From the NCBI GenBank assembly GCA_027619145.1, contig JAQCGA010000281.1, positions 1 to 5,889 on the forward strand: 5,889 nucleotides of DNA. Direction: 5' to 3'. The notes under the pieces are model-generated. The model was not told where the DNA came from. It ran no database searches and saw only the letters and a list, made by a program, of their open reading frames with translations. The position numbers and the translations under genes were made by a program. This document shows positions 1 through 5,889 of this stretch, piece by piece (positions within the stretch are counted from its first letter, which is position 1; every line of letters starts with the position of its first letter). The DNA is from a bacterium (GTDB lineage Bacteria > Latescibacterota > UBA2968 > GCA-2709665).

Positions 1-78
1 ATCGTCATCACCCTGATCATCAAAGGTGCCGGACGCTGGTCCGTGGACCGGGTTCTCTCTTATCGCCTGCAAGCCTGA
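1..78 (+). CDS. C-terminal end of a probable DoxX-family membrane protein (partial, runs off the left edge)
   Basis: The first frame is open from base 1 to a TGA at 76-78 and gives 25 residues: a hydrophobic run (IVITLII) followed by KGAGRWSVDRVLSYRLQA. A final membrane segment followed by a short G-x-G-R/P-x-S-x-D motif and a basic tail is typical of the C-terminus of DoxX/DoxD-type small four-helix membrane proteins. These often sit beside pirin and NAD(P)H-oxidoreductase genes. Only 30 bases separate the stop from the next start, so it is probably co-transcribed with the pirin gene. The family call rests on a very short tail plus context. Another small integral membrane protein is possible. 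Confidence 0.55.
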   Translation: MVITLIIKGAGRWSVDRVLSYRLQA

Positions 79-108
79 CCTTCAACCCATATACAAAGGA
101 GTTTCCCA

Positions 109-801
109 ATGATCACCAGACGCCCTGCCAATGACCGCGGCCATGTGAACCTCGGCTGGCTGGACAGCCGCCACACCTTCTCCTTTGGAGAATATTACGA
201 CCCGGAATACGTCAACTACCGCTCCCTGCGCGTACTCAACGACGATCACATCCAGCCCGGACGCGGTTTCGGTACACACCCGCACAAAGACATGGAAATC
301 ATCACCTACGTGCTCGACGGTGCCCTGGCGCACAAAGACAGCACCGGCAGTGCCTCGGTCATCAAACCCGGAATCGTCCAGCGAATGAGCGCCGGAACCG
401 GCATCCAGCACAGCGAATACAATGCATCCCAAACCAACCCCGCTCACCTCATCCAGATCTGGATCGTACCCGAAAAAACCGGCCTCGAACCCGGGTACGG
501 AGAACAGGAATTCGATCTCGAACCCGGAAAACTCCATCTGATTGCTGCCCGGGACGAGAGCAAAGGTGTCCTCAAAATTCACCAGGATGTGGCCCTCTAC
601 GCCGCCCGCCTGAAAACCGGAGACACCGTAGAACACAACCTTGCAGGCGGCCGCCACGCCTGGCTGCAGGTAGCCACAGGCCACCTGACCCTCAACGGCA
701 TTGATCTCGAAATTGGAGATGGCGCGGCAATCACCGAAGAAACCCGCCTGGAAATCAAAGCCAGTGCAGATTCAGAATTCCTGCTCTTCGACCTGGCCTG
801 A
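109..801 (+). CDS. Pirin-family cupin protein (YhhW/quercetinase-like)
   Basis: This is a complete 230-residue protein, the usual length for bacterial pirins. Seen: the N-terminal cupin carries RHTFSFGEYYDP (21-32), the metal-site segment GFGTHPHKDMEI (53-64) and AGTGIQHSEYN (95-105). These give His57, His59, His101 and Glu103, the four ligands expected for the mononuclear Fe/Ni/Cu site of pirins and of E. coli YhhW. The C-terminal half (about 140-230) is the second cupin barrel, which lacks the ligand set, as is normal. Known: several bacterial pirins are quercetin 2,3-dioxygenases, while others are redox-sensitive regulators, so the substrate here is open. The ATG is supported by AAGGAG at 96-101, 7 bases upstream. 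The gene lies 30 bases after the putative DoxX gene and 44 bases before the flavoprotein gene, which indicates an operon. A cytoplasmic location is inferred because no signal peptide is seen. Confidence 0.93.
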   Translation: MITRRPANDRGHVNLGWLDSRHTFSFGEYYDPEYVNYRSLRVLNDDHIQPGRGFGTHPHKDMEIITYVLDGALAHKDSTGSASVIKPGIVQRMSAGTGIQHSEYNASQTNPAHLIQIWIVPEKTGLEPGYGEQEFDLEPGKLHLIAARDESKGVLKIHQDVALYAARLKTGDTVEHNLAGGRHAWLQVATGHLTLNGIDLEIGDGAAITEETRLEIKASADSEFLLFDLA

Positions 802-845
802 AAACAGACATCTCTGAAAAATCGCCCAATCTACAGGAGGTCCCA

Positions 846-1439
846 ATGAACGAAAAACCACCCGGAATCCGCATTGTCGCCATCGGCGGTAGCGTCCGTC
901 CGGACAACTACACGGGCAAAGCCCTGGCGCTACTGATCAACGAACTCGAAAACCGACCGGAAGTGGATCTGAAAGTCATCGATCCTGCAAACCTCTCCCT
1001 GCCACTTCCAGGCTTCCATACAGATAGCTCCGATGCGGGGGACATCCAGAAAACCGTACGGAACGCCACCGGCGTCATCCTCGCCACGCCAGAATACCAT
1101 GGCAGTTATTCCAGCGTCATCAAACTCATCATCGAAAACCTGGGATTTCCGTCTACGCTTTCCGGCAAACCCGTGGCCCTCCTGGGCGTAGCCGCCGGAC
1201 GCATTGGTGCCATCAAAGCGCTGGAACATCTGCGCAGCGTATGTTCCCACGTAGGTGCCATCGTCCTGCCCGGCCCTATTTCCATCGCTGGCGTTCAAAA
1301 AGTCTTTGATGAAAACGGAAACTGCCTGGACGAAAATGTTGAAAAAAGTATCCGGGGCATCGCGGACAACCTCCTCGACTACATCCACAACCACATCTGC
1401 CCACGCATCACCCTGGAACAAATGGTCCGGGAAGCCTGA
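846..1439 (+). CDS. NADPH-dependent FMN reductase-family flavoprotein (NAD(P)H:quinone/azo/chromate reductase type)
   Basis: This is a complete 197-residue protein of flavodoxin-like fold and usual family length. Seen: a first beta strand and phosphate-binding loop IRIVAIGGSVRP (8-19) with the G-S-x-R signature; a second flavin-binding loop ATPEYHGSYSSVIK (80-93), the hallmark T-P-E-Y segment that contacts the isoalloxazine ring; and GKPVALLGVAAGRIGAI (107-123), the third conserved strand and glycine loop. Members (SsuE, ChrR, YieF, ArsH relatives) bind FMN and use NAD(P)H to reduce flavin, quinones, azo dyes or metal oxyanions. Which of these applies cannot be read from the sequence. AGGAGG at 835-840 sits 5 bases before the ATG, an ideal ribosome-binding site. 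It is the last gene of the putative DoxX-pirin-reductase operon and is followed by a hairpin 22 bases after the stop. Its likely role is two-electron reduction of quinones or electrophiles in the cytoplasm (inference). Confidence 0.92.
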   Translation: MNEKPPGIRIVAIGGSVRPDNYTGKALALLINELENRPEVDLKVIDPANLSLPLPGFHTDSSDAGDIQKTVRNATGVILATPEYHGSYSSVIKLIIENLGFPSTLSGKPVALLGVAAGRIGAIKALEHLRSVCSHVGAIVLPGPISIAGVQKVFDENGNCLDENVEKSIRGIADNLLDYIHNHICPRITLEQMVREA

Positions 1440-1461
1440 AATCGCTACAGTCAAAACGAAA

Positions 1462-1492
1462 ACGGTCCCGGAGTCTATGGCTCCGGGACCGT
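1462..1492. terminator. Perfect 12-bp hairpin after the reductase gene, probable terminator
   Basis: Arms 1462-1473 (ACGGTCCCGGAG) and 1481-1492 (CTCCGGGACCGT) are exact reverse complements around a 7-base loop. Its position 22 bases after the reductase stop suggests it ends the operon transcript. On the plus strand no T-tract follows (the next bases are CTCATTG). On the minus strand the hairpin is followed by TTTTCGTTTT. By the textbook rule it is therefore a stronger terminator for minus-strand RNA, or it acts as a bidirectional terminator or 3' end stabiliser. Confidence 0.7.
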
Positions 1493-1582
1493 CTCATTGC
1501 GGCAAATATTTCATCTCCAATCACAAACATCCCCCGCCATTCCCCCAACGTGGATGCACCCGGTATATCACACGGTATTCGC

Positions 1583-1610
1583 TTGACTTTCTCCGGGTAC
1601 GTCGTTTACT
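1583..1610 (+). promoter_or_regulatory. Candidate sigma70-type promoter of the propeller kinase gene
   Basis: TTGACT at 1583-1588 matches the -35 consensus at 5 of 6 positions. TTTACT at 1605-1610 matches the -10 at 4 of 6 after a 16-base spacer. Transcription would start near 1617, giving a leader of about 50 bases to the GTG at 1670. The upstream gap (1440-1582) holds only the hairpin described separately and a C-rich stretch at 1531-1546. No operator was convincingly identified. This is a consensus match by eye only. Confidence 0.4.
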
Positions 1611-1669
1611 TTTTCGTACTGTTTGTAATCTCTTTCTCAGAACAATCTCAGATTTTCCCCGGACGACTC

Positions 1670-4600
1670 GTGCGTAAACTTCCTCTCTCATTCGCTCTCC
1701 GACCTCTCCTCGTATTGCTTCTCCTCCTGCCATGCGCCGCATCTCTCTCTGCAGAAACTCCATACCTGCCGGAACAAGCCGATCCCGTACTCGAATCCTG
1801 GCGCTGGCGGGCATTTCCAGAACTCAAAGGGCGTGGCCTGCAATGCATGGCCGAGGACTCGCAGGGAAACCTGTGGTTCGGCCTGGACGAAGGCGTATGG
1901 CGCTACGACGGCCTCAACTGGACGGTCTGCACTACAAATGGCCTGGATGGCTTGCCTGTAAATACCCTGTGTGCCGCTGCAAATGGGGATCTGTATGCCG
2001 GAACGGGTACGGGCCTGTACCGGCTCGAAACCGAATCCTGGAAGTGCGTTTTCCCCACACAGAGCAATTTCCCCTGGCCAGTCAACGATCTTCAAGAATC
2101 TCCCGATGGGGGTCTCTGGGCAGGTACGCTCTGGGGGGCGCTGAAGCTGAACAGCGACCGTGCCATCCTTTACACAACAGCGGGCATGGCTGCAGGCCTG
2201 GCCACCCTGGTCCCAAACGTACAGGTCTCCATCGTACCAGACCACGCCGCACACCGGCAACCCTGGGGCCAGGGCATTGGAGTTGGTGTACTGGGCAACC
2301 TCATCTGGGCACTTGCGCCAGACGGTCCAGCCGTATCCGGAGGCCTTCGCATTGGGGATCGTATCCTGTCCGTAGACGGGCAGTCCTGGGCCGGATGGCG
2401 CCAGTTGGAAGGGCCGGTTGGTTCGGCCCTTCGGCTCACCGTAGAAAGACCGGACCAGACAGAATCCCTGAACATCCATCTTACCCGAGCATCCCTCAAA
2501 AATGATCTGCTTACCTTTCCCGTTTACGATGTGTACATAGACCGCCAGGCCGGCCTGTGGTTTGGGCTGGAAGACGGCGAAATCATCCACCATCCATTGC
2601 AGAACACCTGGACCAGCTATACAGAAGCACAGGGCCTGGAAATCGGATACTCACCCCGTATCCTGCAAACGCGCGATGGAACCATTTGGACCGTATCCGG
2701 CCACGGCCTGAAAGGCATCAACCGCTTCAACGGAAAAACCTGGACATCGCTCAGCCTGCGTGCTCTCGGTGGAGACGATCACAACCGCAGCATCCTCGAA
2801 ACCCGAAACGGCAACCTCTGGGTAGGCGGCAATAAAGGTTATCTTCATGTCCTGAAAAACAACAAATGGACCGTGTACCATCCTCCCCAGATCCCCACAC
2901 CTTACACCTACATGGTCACCCTGCTGGAAACTTCCAATGGGGACCTGTGGACAGCAGGAGAAGGCCAGGAAGCCCTCCGCCTGGACATTGGCCGTTGGAC
3001 AACGTATAACCATCTCAATTTTCAGTGCGAAACCCCCAACGACATCCAGTGGTTCCTTTCCGAAGACGGCGCAGTGCTCTCCGCTGCCGAAAACCGCTGG
3101 ACCCGCTACGATATACGCAACGGCCTGATGGATGCACCCGTTGCCCTGTTTTCTACACGCAACGGAGACCTCTGGGCCGCGGGTAGCCACGATAGCACCG
3201 CCGCTACAGCCCACTTCAACGGCACTTCCTGGACCCTCCAGACACACCCCAACTTCTCCTGGGGCATTGACCGCAGAGCCTCTTTTGAATCTACCGATGG
3301 AACCCTCTGGTTTGGTGCGGCCAACCCAATCCGAGAACGCGGGCACCGGGGCGGACTCCTCCGCTTCAACGGTGAATGGACCCACCTTCCTCCCCCAGAA
3401 GTCCTCTACGCCATCTACGGCATCGGGCAAACCACAGACGGAGCCCTCTGGATTGGCGGCGGCTCACTCTACCGTCTTGGAGGCCCTGAAAGTCCGCCCG
3501 TTTCCATCCCAGATAAACTTGCCTCAAGCTATAGCGAAGTCGTCTATACCGCCCCCAACGGAGACCTCTGGGTAGGCCACAGGCGATACGGTGTTTTCCA
3601 TTTCAATGGAAAAACCTGGACACAATACGACATCCACAACGGCCTGTCAGACAACCGAATTGAAAGCATTCTCCAGGCCATAGACGGCAGTGTATGGGCG
3701 GCTACCAGCCGGGAAATTAGCCGTTTCGATGGCATTTCGTGGACCACCTGTGCAATGCCTTCAGAACTGGGCACCGGACAACTCCGCCAGAGCAAAGAAG
3801 GGGCTCTCTGGATCAACCAGATGGATCCCGGCTGGTACGCGCGAGCAATGCCCGGCTACGGGGCAAACTGGAAATCTGTACAGGCGTTCCGCACCATTCG
3901 TTACGAACCGGATCTATCTCCTCCTGAAACCACCATTACCCTCTCTCTGGACCAGGTCTCCCAACCGGGCAACACAACCCTGGCCTGGGAAGGCGCAGAC
4001 CCCTGGCGCGTCACACCCAACGAAGAACTCCAGTACGCCTGGCGGCTCAATGGCGGCTCCTGGTCCGCCTACTCCAACAAGACCAGCCACATCTTCCAGG
4101 CACTGAGCAGCGGACATCACACGTTCGAAGTGAAAGTCAGAGACCGGGACTTCAACGAAGACTCCACCCCGGCAACCGTGTCTTTCACCGTAGTTCCACC
4201 CGTCTGGCAAGAGCCCTGGTTTATTTTATGCGCAATCGTGGCAACCTGCGCCATCGCCTTCCAAACCTACCGCATTGTAGTACGAGACCGGCAACTGCGC
4301 ATCTCCAATGCCGCCCTGTCGGATGCCATGCACGAACTCTTCCAGAACAACCGGGACCTGAAAGCTGCAAACAAACAACTCGAAGAAGCAATGCACCGCC
4401 TCAAAACCGCACAGAACCAGCTCGTGCTCCAGGAAAAAATGGCCTCCCTGGGAAATCTGGTAGCCGGCGTTGCACACGAGATCAACAACCCCGTTGGCGC
4501 ACTCAACAGTGCAGCAGATGTCTCTGCCCGCTGCATCAATCGTATTGTGGAGTCCCTCGCGTCTCTTCCGGAACTGAGCGCCTTGCCGCAAGACAGCCGC

Positions 4601-5170
4601 TTCAACAAAGCATTGGAATTGTTGCGAGAAAACAACCGCATTGCACTCGAAGCCAGTGGACGCATTACCCGTCTCGTCCAAAGCCTGCGAAACTTTGCCA
4701 GACTCGATGAATCCGAGTTCCAGGAAGCCGAACTGCACGAAGGCCTGGACAGCACACTCACCTTACTGAACCACGAACTCAAAGATCGCGTCACCGTAGA
4801 AAAAATGTACGGCACGATTCCCAGAGTCCGCTGTTATCCCAATCAGCTAAATCAGGTCTTCATGAACCTGCTTGTCAACGCCATTCACGCCATAGACGGC
4901 CCGGGCGTCATCCACATTGAAACGACGGCTGCAGATGCATTCGTCCACATTAAAATCACCGATACCGGCCAGGGTATTCCCCCCGAACATCTGGAGAAAA
5001 TTTTCGATCCCGGCTTTACAACCAAAGGCGTGGGCGTAGGCACCGGCCTGGGCCTTTCCATCTGTTACAACATTATCCAAAAGCACAGAGGCAAAATTTA
5101 CGTAGAAAGCCAGGTAGGAAAAGGCACCACGTTCACTGTTTCTATCCCATTATCCGGCGAAAAGGCATAA
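1670..5170 (+). CDS. Periplasmic propeller-sensor histidine kinase with an inserted PDZ domain
   Basis: The preferred start is GTG 1670 (1166 residues, used for numbering). It gives a classical signal peptide: RK, a Leu-rich core at 5-21, and cleavage near 23-28. A longer in-frame GTG at 1550 would add 40 residues, but it has no ribosome-binding site and would include the candidate promoter. Seen: 14 blade motifs of the form G-[DNTA]-L-W-[FVAI]-G, starting at residues 66, 106, 147, 294, 337, 381, 424, 467, 499, 544, 591, 631, 673 and 711. This matches two seven-bladed reg_prop propellers. A PDZ domain (about 200-275) interrupts the first. A Y_Y_Y-like beta domain follows (about 756-846), then one membrane helix (849-867) and a coiled coil (875-923). 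In the kinase core, the phospho-acceptor is His936 in AHEINNP, the N-box Asn is 1070, the G1 box is DTGQG at 1098, the F-box is IFDPGFTTK at 1111, and the G2 box is GTGLGLS at 1124. All catalytic motifs are intact. Known: Bacteroides relatives sense glycan fragments through the propellers. Here the C-terminal receiver and HTH are absent, so a separate response regulator is required. The ligand is unknown. Confidence 0.93.
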   Translation: MRKLPLSFALRPLLVLLLLLPCAASLSAETPYLPEQADPVLESWRWRAFPELKGRGLQCMAEDSQGNLWFGLDEGVWRYDGLNWTVCTTNGLDGLPVNTLCAAANGDLYAGTGTGLYRLETESWKCVFPTQSNFPWPVNDLQESPDGGLWAGTLWGALKLNSDRAILYTTAGMAAGLATLVPNVQVSIVPDHAAHRQPWGQGIGVGVLGNLIWALAPDGPAVSGGLRIGDRILSVDGQSWAGWRQLEGPVGSALRLTVERPDQTESLNIHLTRASLKNDLLTFPVYDVYIDRQAGLWFGLEDGEIIHHPLQNTWTSYTEAQGLEIGYSPRILQTRDGTIWTVSGHGLKGINRFNGKTWTSLSLRALGGDDHNRSILETRNGNLWVGGNKGYLHVLKNNKWTVYHPPQIPTPYTYMVTLLETSNGDLWTAGEGQEALRLDIGRWTTYNHLNFQCETPNDIQWFLSEDGAVLSAAENRWTRYDIRNGLMDAPVALFSTRNGDLWAAGSHDSTAATAHFNGTSWTLQTHPNFSWGIDRRASFESTDGTLWFGAANPIRERGHRGGLLRFNGEWTHLPPPEVLYAIYGIGQTTDGALWIGGGSLYRLGGPESPPVSIPDKLASSYSEVVYTAPNGDLWVGHRRYGVFHFNGKTWTQYDIHNGLSDNRIESILQAIDGSVWAATSREISRFDGISWTTCAMPSELGTGQLRQSKEGALWINQMDPGWYARAMPGYGANWKSVQAFRTIRYEPDLSPPETTITLSLDQVSQPGNTTLAWEGADPWRVTPNEELQYAWRLNGGSWSAYSNKTSHIFQALSSGHHTFEVKVRDRDFNEDSTPATVSFTVVPPVWQEPWFILCAIVATCAIAFQTYRIVVRDRQLRISNAALSDAMHELFQNNRDLKAANKQLEEAMHRLKTAQNQLVLQEKMASLGNLVAGVAHEINNPVGALNSAADVSARCINRIVESLASLPELSALPQDSRFNKALELLRENNRIALEASGRITRLVQSLRNFARLDESEFQEAELHEGLDSTLTLLNHELKDRVTVEKMYGTIPRVRCYPNQLNQVFMNLLVNAIHAIDGPGVIHIETTAADAFVHIKITDTGQGIPPEHLEKIFDPGFTTKGVGVGTGLGLSICYNIIQKHRGKIYVESQVGKGTTFTVSIPLSGEKA
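2268..2495 (+). other. PDZ domain encoded inside the propeller region of the kinase
   Basis: This stretch encodes about residues 200-275 of the kinase. It reads GIGVGVLGN, then [20 protein letters not shown], then [16 protein letters not shown] and a closing strand. The order of a GIG carboxylate-binding-type loop, G-P-A-x-x-x-G-L-x-x-G-D-x-I-L-x-V-D-G, and then G-P-x-G-x-x-x-x-L-x-V-x-R is the hallmark of PDZ domains of the C-terminal processing protease (S41) and DegP/DegS class. Such domains bind protein C-termini or internal hydrophobic peptides. It falls where spacing between blade motifs jumps from about 42 to 147 residues, so it is an insertion between blades 3 and 4. It would lie in the periplasm. 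Confidence 0.82.
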
Positions 5171-5198
5171 AAAAATCCGGACCTTTCACAGGCCCGGA
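5169..5198 (-). terminator. Intrinsic terminator of the minus-strand hybrid kinase gene
   Basis: Read on the minus strand, TCCGGGCCT (5198-5190), a 5-base loop and AGGTCCGGA (5184-5176) form a 9-bp stem with one G-U wobble. It is followed directly by seven T (5175-5169). It lies 20 bases past the TAG of the minus-strand gene. On the plus strand the wobble becomes an A-C mismatch and there is no T-tract, so it is a poor plus-strand terminator. The T-tract overlaps the last two bases of the propeller kinase stop codon (TAA, 5168-5170). Confidence 0.8.
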
Positions 5199-5218
5199 GA
5201 ACTCCGCCTCGACCCACC

Positions 5219-5889
5219 CTACAGGCTTTCGCTTGCTTTCTTATCGTGCAAATAAATCGCCTTCGCAATCACACGCAAAACTTCATTAATATCTCCAAAA
5301 GGTTTGCACAAATAAAAATCGAACGCCGAACGCCTCGGATCATTCTCCTGTAATTCCCAGCCTGTAATTAACACCACCACCAGCGCAGAATCTCGCCGCC
5401 GCATCTCCTCTGTCAACAGGTTTCCCGGAAGATCTGGCAATCCCAGATCCACCAGTGCTACGTCGTATCGGCCCGGCTCAATTTTCGCAAGCGCATCAGA
5501 GCCAAACTGAATACCCTCCACATCGTGCACCTGCGAAAGCGCCCGCTCCAACAAATCCCGGACAGCCTCATCGTCATCCACAATCAAAATCTTACCCCGC
5601 CGTGAAGAAGACATTTCGACTTGAGACTCTCTTTCCAACTCCTTTTTTTTATAACCTGGAAGCCACAGAGTAAACCTGGCTCCCTCCCCCGGTGCACTTT
5701 CCACCTCAATGCGTCCACCCCACCGTTCTACCGTCCCGTGTACTGTAGATAATCCCAGCCCAGTCCCTACATTCATCTTTGTTGTGAAGAACGGCTCGAA
5801 TATCCGCTTCCGAACCTCCTCACCCATCCCAACGCCAGTATCCCGCACAACCAGTTGCACACCCGCTTCTTCTGCCCTTGCCAAAATTG
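5219..5889 (-). CDS. Hybrid sensor histidine kinase with C-terminal receiver domain (partial, N-terminus beyond the right edge)
   Basis: The frame is open from the right window edge to a TAG at 5221-5219 and gives 222 visible residues, numbered from the first full codon at 5887. Residues 1 to about 78 are the end of a HATPase domain: G1 box RDTGVGM (Asp16), F-box IFEPFFTTK (29-37), G2 box GTGLGLS (41-47), and closing strands RIEVES and RFTLWLP. A charged linker (about 79-98) with a Lys-Lys-Lys run follows. Residues about 99-213 form a CheY-like receiver: acidic cluster DDD (104-106), phospho-acceptor Asp147 in [12 protein letters not shown], switch Thr175 in LITGW, and Lys195 in CKPF. All receiver active-site residues are present. 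Only some 10 residues follow the receiver, so there is no output or HPt domain. The fused receiver would pass phosphate to a separate HPt or regulate the kinase itself (inference). The sensor and HisKA parts are outside the window. The gene converges on the propeller kinase with a 48-base gap. Confidence 0.92.
   Translation of the reverse strand, partial: ILARAEEAGVQLVVRDTGVGMGEEVRKRIFEPFFTTKMNVGTGLGLSTVHGTVERWGGRIEVESAPGEGARFTLWLPGYKKKELERESQVEMSSSRRGKILIVDDDEAVRDLLERALSQVHDVEGIQFGSDALAKIEPGRYDVALVDLGLPDLPGNLLTEEMRRRDSALVVVLITGWELQENDPRRSAFDFYLCKPFGDINEVLRVIAKAIYLHDKKASESL
5642..5650 (-). other. A8 homopolymer with an in-frame A-AAA-AAG heptamer at the kinase/receiver junction
   Basis: The minus strand reads TAT AAA AAA AAG GAG, encoding Tyr-Lys-Lys-Lys-Glu in the linker between the HATPase and receiver domains. 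The eight A are 5650-5643, and the heptamer A-AAA-AAG (5648-5642) is in the frame needed for tandem -1 slippage, as in E. coli dnaX. A -1 shift would add 16 codons and stop at the TAA at 5594-5592, yielding a kinase without its receiver. No strong upstream Shine-Dalgarno or downstream hairpin stimulator is evident, so this is only a candidate recoding site. Confidence 0.3.

Noticed and set aside
82..684. 200-codon open frame on the minus strand opposite the pirin gene
   Set aside because: It is a shadow of the pirin coding frame caused by GC-rich codon bias. The pirin frame has complete family motifs and a ribosome-binding site, and this one shows no recognisable domain.
1531..1546. C-rich tract that would be two G5 runs on the minus strand (possible G-quadruplex)
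   Set aside because: Only two G-tracts are present and four are needed for an intramolecular quadruplex.
1561..1578. Direct repeat CGGTAT at 1561-1566 and 1573-1578 just upstream of the candidate -35
   Set aside because: Two six-base copies 12 bases apart could be operator half-sites, but this is too short to separate from chance and there is no known regulator to match.
1718..1740. Possible lipoprotein lipobox in the kinase signal peptide (Leu-Leu-Pro-Cys)
   Set aside because: Proline directly before the cysteine does not fit the lipobox, and a lipid anchor is not expected in a kinase with a downstream membrane helix. An ordinary signal peptide fits better.
1688..3430. Long minus-strand frames (1688-2593 and 2651-3430) opposite the propeller region
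   Set aside because: They mirror the repetitive blade codons of the plus-strand gene, show no domain features, and would overlap a gene with clear motifs throughout.
5219..5614. Receiver domain as a separate gene starting at the internal ATG 5614-5612 (minus strand)
   Set aside because: The frame is continuous with the HATPase domain, and the only good AAGGAG (5644-5639) is 24 bases from that ATG, too far to act. A hybrid protein is the simpler reading.
1..5889. CRISPR arrays, tRNA or rRNA genes, insertion sequences or phage attachment sites
   Set aside because: None were seen. The only repeated sequence is that of the propeller blades, and no transposase, terminal inverted repeats or clover-leaf sequences were found by eye.

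Overview
The window is bacterial DNA of moderately high GC with a strong preference for C-ending codons. Genes are closely packed and preceded by clear Shine-Dalgarno sequences. It splits into a small redox/detoxification operon on the left and a signal-transduction region on the right. The taxon cannot be fixed from this much sequence. Giant propeller-type sensor kinases are best known from Bacteroidota, but the strong AGGAG/AGGAGG ribosome-binding sites and the base composition argue against a classical Bacteroides-like genome. They would fit another environmental phylum that also carries such sensors; this placement is inference.

Left region (1-1500): three plus-strand genes are spaced like an operon. 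They are the last 25 codons of a probable DoxX-family membrane protein, a complete pirin-family cupin with all four metal ligands (His57, His59, His101, Glu103), and a complete NADPH-dependent FMN-reductase-family flavoprotein. A perfect 12-bp hairpin follows the last stop codon. The set suggests quinone, flavonoid or electrophile redox chemistry, but no substrate can be read from the sequence.

Middle and right (1500-5170): an intergenic region with a plausible sigma70-type promoter leads into one very large plus-strand gene. It encodes a periplasmic-sensor histidine kinase: signal peptide, 14 propeller-blade motifs (two seven-bladed propellers), a Y_Y_Y-like beta domain, one membrane helix, a coiled coil, then HisKA and HATPase. 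About 105 residues holding a PDZ domain are inserted between blades 3 and 4. Unlike the Bacteroides hybrid two-component systems, it has no C-terminal receiver and no AraC-type DNA-binding domain.

Right edge (5219-5889): a convergent minus-strand gene, cut by the window, encodes the end of a second sensor kinase fused to a receiver domain. It ends at a good minus-strand intrinsic terminator whose U-tract lies against the stop codon of the propeller kinase. The two signalling genes may be functionally linked, but no output regulator is visible in the window. The most interesting points are the PDZ-in-propeller architecture and an A-AAA-AAG slippery heptamer, in the correct frame, at the kinase/receiver junction of the second protein.
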